Positions 37,574 through 46,781 of a stretch of DNA of 64,000 bases are shown here, in pieces. Numbering within the stretch: the stretch's first letter is position 1; every line of letters starts with the position of its first letter. A model generated the notes under the pieces. That model saw nothing but the letters and a program-made list of their open reading frames with translations. It ran no database searches and had not been told where the DNA came from. The position numbers and the translations under genes were made by a program. Source of the DNA: Solibacillus sp. FSL W7-1436 (GTDB lineage Bacteria > Bacillota > Bacilli > Bacillales_A > Planococcaceae); the NCBI RefSeq assembly GCF_038007305.1, contig NZ_JBBOWV010000001.1:687501-751500 (forward strand), written 5' to 3'.

Positions 37574-38328
37574 CGTACACGAACCCCTTTTTCTTTTAAG
37601 TAGCTTTTCACTTCTGCTACGCTTGTTTCTTTATAGTGGAAAATACTCGCTGCCAAAGCAGCATCTGTATCAACATCCTGCAATACTTCACGGAAGTGTT
37701 CGGCATTCCCTGCCCCGCCGCTTGCGATGACAGGAACGGTTACCGCATCACGTACCGCTTTCGTTAATGCCAGGTCAAAGCCTGATTTCTCGCCGTCCTG
37801 GTTCATCGATGTAAGGAGAATTTCTCCTGCACCCAGTCGAACCGCTTCCTTTGCCCAGTCGACTGCTGTCCATGCTGTTTTATTGCGGCCGCCATGTGTG
37901 TAGACCATCCATGTTCCGTCTTCTTCACTGTACCTTGCATCGATCGCACAAACAATACATTGTGCCCCAAAGTAATCCGCGCCTTCTTTAATAAGCTGCG
38001 GGCGTTCCAGTGCTGATGTGTTGACCGATACTTTATCGGCTCCCGCACGTAAAATGCGCTTCATATCATCAATCGTTCGGATGCCGCCGCCTACCGTAAA
38101 AGGAATCGCCAATGCCGCTGCCGTTTGACGGACAACATCGACCATCGTTTCCCGGCCTTCGTGCGATGCGGAAATATCAAGAAATACAAGTTCATCGGCG
38201 CCCTGCTCATCATAAAATTTCGCTAACTCTACCGGATCGCCTGCATCACGCAATTCTACAAACTGTACCCCTTTTACAACACGTCCTTCTTTCACATCAA
38301 GACATGGAATAATTCGTTTTGTTAACAT
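37570..38328 (-). CDS. hisF: Imidazole glycerol phosphate synthase subunit HisF
   Basis: HisF is the cyclase that makes imidazole glycerol phosphate and AICAR with ammonia from HisH. The 252-residue TIM barrel starts [23 protein letters not shown], with catalytic Asp11, and shows [26 protein letters not shown] and VIASGGAGN. The ATG at 38328, preceded by AGAGGG, overlaps the hisH stop by seven bases. In most Bacillales hisA lies between hisH and hisF, and it is absent here. Confidence 0.96.
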   Translation of the reverse strand: MLTKRIIPCLDVKEGRVVKGVQFVELRDAGDPVELAKFYDEQGADELVFLDISASHEGRETMVDVVRQTAAALAIPFTVGGGIRTIDDMKRILRAGADKVSVNTSALERPQLIKEGADYFGAQCIVCAIDARYSEEDGTWMVYTHGGRNKTAWTAVDWAKEAVRLGAGEILLTSMNQDGEKSGFDLALTKAVRDAVTVPVIASGGAGNAEHFREVLQDVDTDAALAASIFHYKETSVAEVKSYLKEKGVRVR

Positions 38329-38942
38329 ACGCCCTCTTTCACTCCCTGTGTCCAAGCCGTCAGTAAATATACTCCAAACGGCCCTGACTTTTCTGGATGG
38401 AACTGCATACCTGTAAAATTATCTTTTGCCACGATGCCCGGTACTTTCACGTGCTCATAATCAGCTGAGGCGATCAGCTCCATTTCATCGATGCCGCTCG
38501 CATAGTACGAGTGAACAAAGTAGACATGGCGTTCCTGCGGCAAGTCTTTATTATTTAACCACGCTGGTGTCTGGTTTAATTTCAGCTCATTCCAGCCCAT
38601 ATGCGGAATGCGTGTAACATCAGTAAAGCGCTGGATACGTCCTTTGAAAATGCCTAGACCTTTCGTTTGCACCACTTCATCGCTTTCCTCAAACATCAGC
38701 TGCATTCCAAGGCAAATACCAAGGAGCGGCTTTTTCGTCGTTTGAATGAAATCGATGAGCTTTGTTTCTTCCAGGCGTTTCATCGCATCCGGAAAAGCGC
38801 CTACTCCCGGCAGCACATAAGCATCGGCCGCTTCCAACTGTTCAATATCGCTTGAAACAATTACTTGCACATCCAATCGCTTCAATGCCTGTTCGACACT
38901 GAACAGATTGCCCATTCCATAATCAATTACACCGATCTTCAC
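38322..38942 (-). CDS. hisH: Imidazole glycerol phosphate synthase subunit HisH
   Basis: HisH is the glutaminase partner that feeds ammonia to HisF. The 206-residue class I amidotransferase has the nucleophile Cys77 in [12 protein letters not shown], the [10 protein letters not shown] oxyanion segment and the His/Glu pair in [13 protein letters not shown]. It overlaps hisB (ATGA) and hisF, giving a tightly coupled block. Confidence 0.97.
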   Translation of the reverse strand: MKIGVIDYGMGNLFSVEQALKRLDVQVIVSSDIEQLEAADAYVLPGVGAFPDAMKRLEETKLIDFIQTTKKPLLGICLGMQLMFEESDEVVQTKGLGIFKGRIQRFTDVTRIPHMGWNELKLNQTPAWLNNKDLPQERHVYFVHSYYASGIDEMELIASADYEHVKVPGIVAKDNFTGMQFHPEKSGPFGVYLLTAWTQGVKEGVC

Positions 38943-39532
38943 GTTAACAGCCCCTTTGTTGATGGCACACCTTTTACACGTGGGTCGATTTCAACCGCTG
39001 CATCCAATGCACGTGCCGTTGCTTTAAAAATCGCTTCAATAATATGATGTGTATTATGGCCGTAAGGAACGATGACATGCAGGTTAATGCGTGCTTCCAA
39101 TGCAAACTTCCATAAAAACTCATGGACAAGCTCTGTATCGAAGTTTCCTACTTTCGCATTGAGTTCCGGTGTAACGCGGTATTCCAAATGCGGACGGTTT
39201 GAGCAGTCAACAACAACTTGTGCCAATGCGTCGTCCATCGGTACAAATGCTGTACCGTAGCGTTTAATTCCTTTTTTATCGCCTAATGCTTCACGGAATG
39301 CTTGTCCTAACACAATCCCGATATCTTCTGTCGTATGGTGATCATCAATCCATGTATCCCCGTCCGCCAGTATTTTGCCGTCAAACAATCCGTGCTTGAT
39401 AAACAGGTCAAGCATATGGTCCATAAAGCCAACACCTGTCTTAATGTCGGCTTGACCTGTACCATCCAAATTGAGCTCTACTTTAATTTTTGTTTCATTT
39501 GTATCGCGATCGATTTTTGCAAAACGTGTCAT
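38939..39532 (-). CDS. hisB: Imidazoleglycerol-phosphate dehydratase
   Basis: HisB removes water from imidazole glycerol phosphate using Mn2+. The 197-residue monofunctional form shows GFMDHMLDLFIKHG, the metal motif DDHHTTEDIGI, the second metal block HNTHHIIEAIFKATARAL and the closing PSTKG. It starts at the last base of the hisD stop (TAATG), another coupled junction. Confidence 0.97.
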   Translation of the reverse strand: MTRFAKIDRDTNETKIKVELNLDGTGQADIKTGVGFMDHMLDLFIKHGLFDGKILADGDTWIDDHHTTEDIGIVLGQAFREALGDKKGIKRYGTAFVPMDDALAQVVVDCSNRPHLEYRVTPELNAKVGNFDTELVHEFLWKFALEARINLHVIVPYGHNTHHIIEAIFKATARALDAAVEIDPRVKGVPSTKGLLT

Positions 39533-40812
39533 TATTCTTCTCCTTTATTCCAGCCGCGCGATTCTACCGCTCTTGCATGTCCTTCCAACCCTTCAAGTCG
39601 TGCAAGACGCGCAATCTTCGGCGCATTTTGTTGCCAAGTTTTTTCGCTATAATAAACAACGCTCGTGCGCTTAATAAAATCATCGACATTTAAGCCACTT
39701 GCAAAGCGTGCTGTTGAGTTCGTCGGTAATACGTGGTTCGTGCCTGCAAAGTAATCCCCTACCGGCTCCGAGCTATAGCGGCCGATAAAAATCGCACCGG
39801 CATGTGTAATCATTTCCGAAACCTTTTCAGCATCTTCCGTAATGACTTCCAAATGTTCAGGTGCCAATGAATTAACAGCACGTACCGCATCTTTAATGGA
39901 TTCCGCTACGTAAATATGACCGAAATTTTCAATCGATTTTCGTGCAATCGCCTGTCTCGGCAATTTCGATAATTGAATCTCGACTTGCTCTGCCACTGCA
40001 TCCGCCAAGTCATCACTTGTTGTAATCAGAACCGCACATGCTAATGGGTCATGCTCTGCCTGTGACAAGAGGTCAGCAGCAATTTCATCGGCATACGCAC
40101 TTTCATCCGCTAAAATACAGATTTCAGACGGACCGGCAATCATATCAATATTCACTTCACCGAATACTTCACGTTTCGCCAATGCTACGAATATATTGCC
40201 CGGACCTGTAATTTTATCGACAGGGGCAATTGTTTCCGTCCCGTATGCTAATGCAGCAATCGCCTGTGCACCGCCTACTTTGTAAATTTCCGTCACACCT
40301 AAAATATGTGCTGCAACGAGTACAGCTTCCGGCAATTTCCCGTCATTTCCAGCAGGTGATGTAATGACAATACGTTTTACTCCCGCAACTTGTGCCGGGA
40401 TGACATTCATTAATACGGAAGAAGGATACGCAGCAGATCCGCCAGGTACATATAACCCTACTGCATCAAGCGGTGTAATCCTTTGACCTAAATACGACCC
40501 GTCTTCTAGCGGCAACTTGAAGCCCGTACGTTTTTGTTCATTATGATAACGGTAAATATTATCTGCCGCTTCCTGTAAATCGCCGTATAATTGCGGATCA
40601 AAATTTTTAACCGCTTCAACGATTTCACTTTCGGCTACGCGCAAGTGTTCAGGTGCAAAGCCATCCCATTTTTCACTGTAATATTTAATCGCCGCATCAC
40701 CTTTTGTACGCACATCCTGAATGACTTCACGTACTGTTTGCAGCTGCTGTTCATTGCCTTGCTCGAGTTGGCGTTTTAAAGAAATATCATTATCCAAAAT
40801 TGTTATTTTCAT
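39532..40812 (-). CDS. hisD: Histidinol dehydrogenase
   Basis: HisD oxidises histidinol to histidine in two NAD-dependent steps. The 426-residue zinc enzyme shows LYVPGGSAAYPSSVLMNVIPA, TGPGNIFVALAKREVFG, MIAGPSEICILADESA and the LLSQAEHDP segment. GAGGGG lies eight bases before the ATG at 40812. An upstream ATG at 40839 overlaps hisG and lacks a site. Confidence 0.96.
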   Translation of the reverse strand: MKITILDNDISLKRQLEQGNEQQLQTVREVIQDVRTKGDAAIKYYSEKWDGFAPEHLRVAESEIVEAVKNFDPQLYGDLQEAADNIYRYHNEQKRTGFKLPLEDGSYLGQRITPLDAVGLYVPGGSAAYPSSVLMNVIPAQVAGVKRIVITSPAGNDGKLPEAVLVAAHILGVTEIYKVGGAQAIAALAYGTETIAPVDKITGPGNIFVALAKREVFGEVNIDMIAGPSEICILADESAYADEIAADLLSQAEHDPLACAVLITTSDDLADAVAEQVEIQLSKLPRQAIARKSIENFGHIYVAESIKDAVRAVNSLAPEHLEVITEDAEKVSEMITHAGAIFIGRYSSEPVGDYFAGTNHVLPTNSTARFASGLNVDDFIKRTSVVYYSEKTWQQNAPKIARLARLEGLEGHARAVESRGWNKGEE

Positions 40813-40826
40813 CTCGTTAGCCCCTC

Positions 40827-41450
40827 TTATTTCACACATTTTTTCAAGCGTGTAACTAAATCTTGAATGCGGTCACTTTTCATCCGATAGCTTACAGGAT
40901 TTGCGATTAATCGGGATGAAACTTCGGCGATATGCTCATATTCCACTAAGCCGTTCTCCTTCAGTGTACGTCCCGTTGAAACGATATCGACAATGCGATC
41001 GGCCAGGCCAATCATCGGTGCCAGTTCAATCGATCCGTTCAGTTCAATGATCTCAACCTGCTCGCCGATTCCTTTGTAATACTTCATCGCAATATTCGGA
41101 TACTTCGTCGCAATCCGCGGCGCAATTTCATTAATCGTTGTGTTCGGCAAACCTGCTGAAGCGATATAGCATTCACTGATTTTCAGATCGAGCAGCTCAT
41201 GTACAGTTCGGCGCTGCTCAAGTAAAACATCTTTACCCGCAATTCCGATATCCGCAACCCCATGCTCGACATAAACCGGTACGTCCATCGGTTTCGCTAA
41301 AATAAAGCTGATGTTTTCCTCAGGTATTTCAATCATAAGTTTACGCGACATTTCCACTTCTTCAGGAAGGTTAAAGCCAGCCTCCAGCAGCATTTCATAA
41401 GCTTCTTCGAAAATACGGCCTTTTGGCATCGCAATTGTTAGCTGTGTCAT
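40827..41450 (-). CDS. hisG: ATP phosphoribosyltransferase, short form
   Basis: HisG catalyses the first step of histidine synthesis. At 207 residues it is the short form that lacks the C-terminal regulatory domain and needs HisZ. It shows the start [31 protein letters not shown], and the PRPP-binding [16 protein letters not shown]. The HisZ gene lies directly upstream, four bases away. Confidence 0.96.
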   Translation of the reverse strand: MTQLTIAMPKGRIFEEAYEMLLEAGFNLPEEVEMSRKLMIEIPEENISFILAKPMDVPVYVEHGVADIGIAGKDVLLEQRRTVHELLDLKISECYIASAGLPNTTINEIAPRIATKYPNIAMKYYKGIGEQVEIIELNGSIELAPMIGLADRIVDIVSTGRTLKENGLVEYEHIAEVSSRLIANPVSYRMKSDRIQDLVTRLKKCVK

Positions 41451-41454
41451 TTAT

Positions 41455-42615
41455 TTACGCCTCCCTGCTATTGTATTCATTAACGATTTTAAAGTGAGCT
41501 TTTAATGCTTCGATATTTTCGATGCCTTCATATGATTGGAAAGTCACTTGCTTTCCTTGTTCACGCAGCAGCTGTACTGCCTGTAGTGCTTCTGCAAAAC
41601 GCTCAGCCGCGAACAATACAAGCACTTCATCTTTGTCGATGTTGATTTTCGGCATTGCTTCGAATACACGGTCAACACGCAAACCAAAACCTGTTGCACC
41701 TGTCTGCGAACCAAAATGCTGCATTAGGCCGTCATAACGTCCGCCGTTTCCTAACGGGAATCCGCTGCCAGAAGCAAACACTTCAAATAACATCCCTGTG
41801 TAATAACTCATATGGCTTGATAATGTGAAATCGAATGCGATGTACTCCTCATAACCGGCCGCATCCAATATTTTGGCCAAGTTCCGCATATATTCCAGCG
41901 CATCATTTTTGCGCACATATTTCTCCATTGCTTCGATTGAAGGAAGGCTGATCGCATCTTCAATATAGGCCAACAGTGCATCGGATTTTGTTTTCGGCAA
42001 ATCAAATGCCAGTACCGCTTCTTCAAACCCGACGAAATTCCGTTGTACAAGAAGATCATTTAAATCATCTGCCTGTGCATCACTTTCTGTATAGTCCTTC
42101 AAAATGCAGCTCAATACACCTGCATGTCCGATTGTTACTTTGAAATCTGTAATTTGATAAGCCTTTACTAAATCGATTGCCGTCATGATCACTTCCGCAT
42201 CGGCATACACGGAATTGTCACCAATCAGTTCAATCCCCATCTGATCAAATTCAGCCGGGCGACCGCCTTCACGCTGCTGTGCACGGAACACATTTGCAAA
42301 ATAGGCAAGGCGTTGCGGAATTTTCTCTTTCAGTAATTTCGATGTGGCAACACGGGCAATCGGTGTTGTCATATCAGGTCGTAGTACAAGAGTATTTCCT
42401 TGGCTATCAACCAATTTAAAAAGTCGGGCATCGGAAATTGCAGATGCTTTTCCGACCGTATCGTAATATTCAACAGATGGTGTTTTTATAAATTCATAGC
42501 CGCGCTCACGTAGCAGTGTTCGTCCTGTTGAGCGGATCAGTTCAAGTTTTTCATAAATTTCCGGTAATGTATCACGCATTCCAAGTGGCTTTTCAAACAT
42601 TTTAATCGATGACAT
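41455..42615 (-). CDS. hisZ: ATP phosphoribosyltransferase regulatory subunit
   Basis: HisZ is a histidyl-tRNA-synthetase-like protein that activates and gives feedback control to short-form HisG. The 386-residue protein begins MSSIKMFEKPLGMRDTLPEIYEK and contains synthetase motif 2-like LVLRPDMTTPIARVA, RAQQREGGRPAEFDQMGIELIG and GNGGRYDGLMQHFG. It lacks a full anticodon domain. The ATG at 42615 has AGGATG seven bases before it. It is the first gene of the his operon. Confidence 0.95.
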   Translation of the reverse strand: MSSIKMFEKPLGMRDTLPEIYEKLELIRSTGRTLLRERGYEFIKTPSVEYYDTVGKASAISDARLFKLVDSQGNTLVLRPDMTTPIARVATSKLLKEKIPQRLAYFANVFRAQQREGGRPAEFDQMGIELIGDNSVYADAEVIMTAIDLVKAYQITDFKVTIGHAGVLSCILKDYTESDAQADDLNDLLVQRNFVGFEEAVLAFDLPKTKSDALLAYIEDAISLPSIEAMEKYVRKNDALEYMRNLAKILDAAGYEEYIAFDFTLSSHMSYYTGMLFEVFASGSGFPLGNGGRYDGLMQHFGSQTGATGFGLRVDRVFEAMPKINIDKDEVLVLFAAERFAEALQAVQLLREQGKQVTFQSYEGIENIEALKAHFKIVNEYNSREA

Positions 42616-42660
42616 TTTCACACATCCTAATTTTTGTACTTGGTTAAATTCTGTATACTG

Positions 42661-42680
42661 CACTTTAGTATACTAGAGTG
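42661..42680. promoter_or_regulatory. Near-perfect palindrome upstream of the his operon, candidate operator
   Basis: CACTTTAGTATACTAGAGTG is a palindrome with one mismatched pair. It lies 46-65 bases before hisZ. A related half (CACTAGTG then TATGAAAGTA) follows. No T-box is seen, so a repressor site is the simplest reading, but the regulator is unknown. Confidence 0.55.
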
Positions 42681-42833
42681 TTAAATCACTAGTGTATGAA
42701 AGTATTTTACTGCTACTTATGTTCGTAGTCAATGGATTCATACAAATATTTAGTTTATTTAATTTTCTGATATATTTTTATATTATACATCATATTTTGC
42801 CAAATTAAGTTATGTGGCGGAAAAGACATAAAA

Positions 42834-42870
42834 AAATACCCATCTCCGCGTTAGTTGGAAATGGATATTT
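42834..42870 (-). terminator. Terminator after the acyltransferase gene
   Basis: AAATACCCATCTCC and GGAAATGGATATTT pair with two mismatches, followed on the minus strand by seven T. Confidence 0.7.
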
Positions 42871-42875
42871 TACTT

Positions 42876-43406
42876 TTAATTTTGCCAAACCGGCTTATCG
42901 TTCTTTTTCCGTTCTGCCATTTGTTCTGCAGTAAAGATAATGCGCATCGGGTTGCCGCCTGCCATTGCGCCTGCCGGTACGTCCTTATGCACCAATGTCG
43001 CCGCAGAAACGATTGCCCCGTCTCCTATTTTCACTCCCGGTAATATCGTCGAGTTTGCACCAACCATTACATTGCTGCCAATTTCGACATCACCGAGACG
43101 GTATTCTTCTATTAAATATTCATGCGCTAAAATTGTCGTATTAAAGCCGATGATTGAATTATCCCCGACTGTAATACGTTCCGGAAACATGGAATCCGGC
43201 ATGACCATCAATGCCAACGATGCCTGCTTGCCGATTTTCATTTTTAAAAACGTACGGTACAGCCAGTTTTTCCAAGCCATAACCGGGGTAACCCTTCCAA
43301 TTTGGATGACAATAAAGCATTTCATCACTTTCCAAAAGGAAACGGTATTATAAACTTTCCATAATGAATTCGCACCTTGAACTTTGTAGCGTTCTGTTCT
43401 GCGCAT
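42876..43406 (-). CDS. Hexapeptide-repeat acyltransferase (YvoF type)
   Basis: The 176-residue protein has a left-handed beta-helix made of hexapeptide repeats (ITVGDNSIIGFNTTILAHEYLIEEYRLGDVEIGSNVMVGANSTILPGVKIGDGAIVSAATLVHKDVPAGAMAGGNP). That is the plan of CoA-dependent acetyltransferases. The substrate is unknown. It follows ppaX within a few bases and lies next to the his operon, the yvoF place in Bacillus. GGGGAG precedes the ATG. Confidence 0.87.
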   Translation of the reverse strand: MRRTERYKVQGANSLWKVYNTVSFWKVMKCFIVIQIGRVTPVMAWKNWLYRTFLKMKIGKQASLALMVMPDSMFPERITVGDNSIIGFNTTILAHEYLIEEYRLGDVEIGSNVMVGANSTILPGVKIGDGAIVSAATLVHKDVPAGAMAGGNPMRIIFTAEQMAERKKNDKPVWQN

Positions 43407-43408
43407 GC

Positions 43409-44050
43409 CTACTCCCCTTTCACAATATCCAATAAATCACGCATATGATGAAGCATATAAGTCGGCTCATAGGACATTAAATAGTCGACACCTTTAGCAG
43501 ACCACGCAACGCCCGCTGTTCGGACACCTGCATTTTTCCCGCCTTCAATATCATGCGAATTGTCGCCGATCATGATCGCTTCCTCTTTAGCGACGCCCAG
43601 CTTTTCAAGTGCTACTAGAACCGGCTCCGGATGTGGTTTCACATGCTCCACATCATCAAAACCGACAATGACATCAAAATACTGTTCGGCACAAAGTACT
43701 TTTAAACCGCGTGCAAGGCTTTCTCTTGCTTTCGTTGAAACAATCGCCAGTTTGATGCCTAAATTATGGAGCTCTTCCAATGTTTCGACTACTGCATCAT
43801 AGCTTGTTACTAAACGGTCATGGTTGAGTGCGTTCCATTCTTTGTATTTCCCGATCATTACATCAGTTTCGCCCGGTGTCAGTTCGTCAAATGTCTGTTT
43901 TAATGACGGACCGATGAATCTCAGGCAGTCTTCTGTCGAATATTGCCCGGGAAATTTTTCGTCAAAAATATACATGAATGTCTGGATAATTAAATCATTT
44001 GTATTTAATAATGTGCCGTCAAAATCAAACAACAATGCTTTTGTTTTCAT
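43409..44050 (-). CDS. ppaX: Pyrophosphatase PpaX
   Basis: PpaX hydrolyses the pyrophosphate released when HPrK removes phosphate from Ser46-P of HPr or Crh. The 213-residue HAD enzyme shows motif I LLFDFDGTLLNT, motif II IVSTKARE and motif III-IV VKPHPEPV...MIGDNSHDIEGGKNAG. The link to hprK, lgt and crh in the same window supports the assignment over a general phosphoglycolate phosphatase. Confidence 0.93.
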   Translation of the reverse strand: MKTKALLFDFDGTLLNTNDLIIQTFMYIFDEKFPGQYSTEDCLRFIGPSLKQTFDELTPGETDVMIGKYKEWNALNHDRLVTSYDAVVETLEELHNLGIKLAIVSTKARESLARGLKVLCAEQYFDVIVGFDDVEHVKPHPEPVLVALEKLGVAKEEAIMIGDNSHDIEGGKNAGVRTAGVAWSAKGVDYLMSYEPTYMLHHMRDLLDIVKGE

Positions 44051-44164
44051 GCTGAAGTATGCTCCCTTTTAAAAAACCGCTCGCACTAATGCAAACGGTG
44101 TTAAATAGTATTTCCCTAAATGACGGTGATTTTTATTTCAAAAATTATCCCCTACATAATAGGG

Positions 44165-44366
44165 GGTTGATTTCCATTCCGGGGAGTACGCTTTCCGCGG
44201 GCGTGAGGCCAACAGGATGTTGGTCACAAAAGCGTTGCCACAGGACGTGGCGTTCTTAGCTTTTGTTCCTAGTCTCAGGCGTCACGCTATTCCCGCAGGA
44301 AACGCAGTTTGTAGCGAAAGGCGTTAGCCGTCAGCTACACTCGACTCCCCTCCATTCCAATCAACC
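44165..44366. repeat. GC-rich structured repeat, long ~200-bp modular form (copy 3)
   Basis: The outer parts match the ~100-bp repeats (GGTTGATTTCCATTCCGGGG at the left, CCATTCCAATCAACC at the right, AGTCTCAGGCGTCACGCTATTCCCGCAGGA inside). Two extra hairpin modules are inserted. The first contains GCCACAGGACGTGGCG, also seen at 36890, and the second has GTAGC...GCTAC. The ends are inverted repeats. It fills most of the 361-base gap between lgt and ppaX. A CCCCTA/TAGGGG hairpin precedes it. Confidence 0.88.
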
Positions 44367-44411
44367 AGCTTTTTTATTTATTTCGTTTAATTACTTAACA
44401 TCTTACTAAAA

Positions 44412-45284
44412 TTATTTCTTCTTGCTCTTCTTATTTTTACTATTATTTTTCGTCGCAGCCGGCTTTTCTTCATCTAAATAGTGGATAACCGGTTTTACTT
44501 TCATGCGGCGGTAAACAATGGCAATGATACCGACTGCGATACCGATAATCGAAACAACTTGTGCCGAGCGCAAATCGCCTATCAAGTATAGGCTGTCCGT
44601 ACGCAAGCCTTCGATGTAGAAACGCCCGATTGAATACCAGATTAAATAGAAGAAAAACATTTCGCCGCGTCGCCAGTTTAATTTGCGGGCAAATAGCAAG
44701 ATGATTAAACCGACCACATTCCATAATGATTCATATAAGAAAGTCGGATGTACATAGTTTCCGTCTTCCCGGATGTACATTTGTTCAATCAGCCAGTTTG
44801 GTAAAAATAGGCCTTCCAAAAATTCCCTTGATACAGGACCACCATACGCTTCCTGGTTCACGAAGTTGCCCCACCGTCCAATAATCTGACCAACAAGAAT
44901 ACTCGGTGCTGCAATATCGGCCAGTTTCAGGAAGCTCACTTTGCGCTTTTTCGTAAATATGTATGCTGTAATGAACGCCCCGATTAATGCACCGTGAATC
45001 GCAATACCGCCATTCCAGATTTGAATGATACTGCCTGGATGCTGGCTATAGTAGTCCCACTTCATCACAACGTAATATACACGGGCTGACAGGATAGAGA
45101 TCGGAATTGCCCAAATGAGCAGGTCGGCGAAAAATTCCGGATCCAACCCACGGCGGACCGATTCTTTTTGTGCCAGGAAGTAGGCAATGAGAATCCCGAC
45201 CCCGATAATGATTCCGTACCAGTTTACCGGTATCGGTCCTAAGTGGAATGCTACCGGGTTAATTGCTAATAAATTTGTAACCAT
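44412..45284 (-). CDS. lgt: Prolipoprotein diacylglyceryl transferase
   Basis: Lgt moves diacylglycerol from phosphatidylglycerol to the lipobox cysteine of prelipoproteins in the membrane. The 290-residue protein has about seven membrane helices and the signature [13 protein letters not shown], with the IHGALIGAF and YESLWNVVG segments. It ends in a Lys/Asn-rich tail ([15 protein letters not shown]). Several lipoproteins in this window are substrates. It is 23 bases downstream of hprK, as in Bacillus. Confidence 0.97.
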   Translation of the reverse strand: MVTNLLAINPVAFHLGPIPVNWYGIIIGVGILIAYFLAQKESVRRGLDPEFFADLLIWAIPISILSARVYYVVMKWDYYSQHPGSIIQIWNGGIAIHGALIGAFITAYIFTKKRKVSFLKLADIAAPSILVGQIIGRWGNFVNQEAYGGPVSREFLEGLFLPNWLIEQMYIREDGNYVHPTFLYESLWNVVGLIILLFARKLNWRRGEMFFFYLIWYSIGRFYIEGLRTDSLYLIGDLRSAQVVSIIGIAVGIIAIVYRRMKVKPVIHYLDEEKPAATKNNSKNKKSKKK

Positions 45285-45307
45285 AAACTTCTCCCTTCAA
45301 CTACCTA

Positions 45308-46246
45308 TTAATAATCGTCTATTTCATCATTCGGAACAAGCATATCGTCCAGACGACGTGAAAATTCCTCCGCTGCATTGACGCCCATTTTCTTCAGACG
45401 GTAGTTCATCGCAGCTACTTCAATAATTACCGATACATTTCGTCCTGGCTGAACTGGAATTGTCAGCTTCGTTACTTCTGAATCAATAATTTTCATCTTC
45501 TCCTCATCCAGCCCTAGACGATCATAAAACTTATCCGGATCCCATGTTTCAAGCTCTATTATTAATGTAATACGCTTGTACGGGCGCACCGCACTTGCAC
45601 CGAACAGTGTCATAATATCGATGATTCCAATACCGCGAATTTCCAGCAGATGTTCCAATAATGGAGGCGGGAATCCAACGAGCATGTTTTCGCCTTCCTG
45701 ACGAATTTCCACACTATCATCTGCCACTAACCGATGCCCTTTTTTTACAAGCTCGAGTGCCGTCTCACTTTTACCGACACCACTTTTCCCAATAATAAGA
45801 ACACCAATGCCATATACATCAACAAGAACACCATGAATGGCAGTTGTCGGCGCAAGCTTGCTCTCCAAAAAGTTCGTCAGTCGGCTCGAAAATCTAGTAG
45901 TAGTCAGCTTCGTAACGAGCACAGGGACATGATTTTCATTCGATGCATCGATCAGTTCCTGAGGCACGTCCAAACCGCGCGAAATAATAATCGCAGGTGT
46001 TTCATCCGAACAAAGCTGCTTCATCCGGCTTCTTTTTTCCTTTTCAGGCAACATTTCAAAAAACGAGAGCTCTGTTTTACCTAACAGCTGAACACGGTCA
46101 GCTGGATAATGTGTAAAATAGCCGGCCATTTCCAAACCTGGGCGGGATATATCACTCGTCGTTATGTATCGTCCAACACCAGCTTCCCCACTGATCAGCT
46201 CCAAATTAAACTTTTCCATAACATCTTTCGCAATTACTTGAATCAT
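45308..46246 (-). CDS. hprK: HPr(Ser) kinase/phosphorylase
   Basis: HprK phosphorylates Ser46 of HPr and Crh and also reverses this, controlling carbon catabolite repression. The 312-residue protein has an N-terminal MurF-like domain. Walker A GKSGVGKS is at 153-160. The dual-activity region [20 protein letters not shown] follows with the catalytic His/Asp area [14 protein letters not shown] precedes the ATG. Crh (29889) and PpaX (43409) complete the circuit in this window. Confidence 0.97.
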   Translation of the reverse strand: MIQVIAKDVMEKFNLELISGEAGVGRYITTSDISRPGLEMAGYFTHYPADRVQLLGKTELSFFEMLPEKEKRSRMKQLCSDETPAIIISRGLDVPQELIDASNENHVPVLVTKLTTTRFSSRLTNFLESKLAPTTAIHGVLVDVYGIGVLIIGKSGVGKSETALELVKKGHRLVADDSVEIRQEGENMLVGFPPPLLEHLLEIRGIGIIDIMTLFGASAVRPYKRITLIIELETWDPDKFYDRLGLDEEKMKIIDSEVTKLTIPVQPGRNVSVIIEVAAMNYRLKKMGVNAAEEFSRRLDDMLVPNDEIDDY

Positions 46247-46373
46247 AAATTTGGTACGCTCCTATCTTCTAGCATCTCCACTGTATTTTATCATGTCTAT
46301 CCCATTTCCAATATATAACGCGCTTAGTTTTTTAAATTATCAATCACATCACTTGGCCATTCGCTTAAAAGGT

Positions 46374-46405
46374 AAAAAAAGATGAAGCGAATAAAGCTCC
46401 ATCTT
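46374..46405 (-). terminator. Terminator after the cytochrome gene
   Basis: AAGATGAAGC and GCTCCATCTT pair with one G-T, and a T-run follows on the minus strand. It lies 14 bases after the stop codon. Confidence 0.8.
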
Positions 46406-46418
46406 TCTTATGTATATA

Positions 46419-46730
46419 TTACTTTAATGTTGATAAATACTCTGCAGCTGCTTCCGCTTTTTCGCCTTTTACAATCCCAGGAGGCATACGGTCTTTACCA
46501 TTTAAAATAATATCCAAAATCTCTTCTTCCGAATACTTAGCCCCTAATTGATTCAACGCTGGCGCATTGCCGCCTTGTAATTGACCGCCATGGCATGTTG
46601 CGCATGATTGCTGTACAACACTTTTCCCGTCGATTTCAGCTGTTTCGCCGTTTGAAGCCGAATCATCTCCACCGCATGCAGCAAGGAAAATTACTGAACC
46701 GAAAACTAATGTAAGTAAACTCTTTTTCAT
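46419..46730 (-). CDS. Cytochrome c551-like lipoprotein
   Basis: The 103-residue membrane-anchored electron carrier starts MKKSLLTLVFGSVIFLAACGG, with a lipobox at Cys19. A flexible linker follows, then a single haem site CATCH (Cys43, Cys46, His47) and a likely Met ligand in KDRMPPG. It resembles CccB of Bacillus, which passes electrons to terminal oxidases on the outer face of the membrane. The ATG at 46730 has GGAGGGG nine bases upstream. Confidence 0.92.
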   Translation of the reverse strand: MKKSLLTLVFGSVIFLAACGGDDSASNGETAEIDGKSVVQQSCATCHGGQLQGGNAPALNQLGAKYSEEEILDIILNGKDRMPPGIVKGEKAEAAAEYLSTLK

Positions 46731-46781
46731 TCTGAACCCCTCCAAAAATGAACTTCTATTCCACTACCGATTATAACAAAC

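Noticed and set aside
37570-38328. Whether this gene could be hisA and not hisF
   Set aside because: The start [17 protein letters not shown] and the overall sequence are those of HisF. HisA would begin with a PAIDL-type motif.
42616-42875. T-box leader before the his operon
   Set aside because: No T-box consensus or terminator/antiterminator pair was found. The palindrome suggests a protein repressor.
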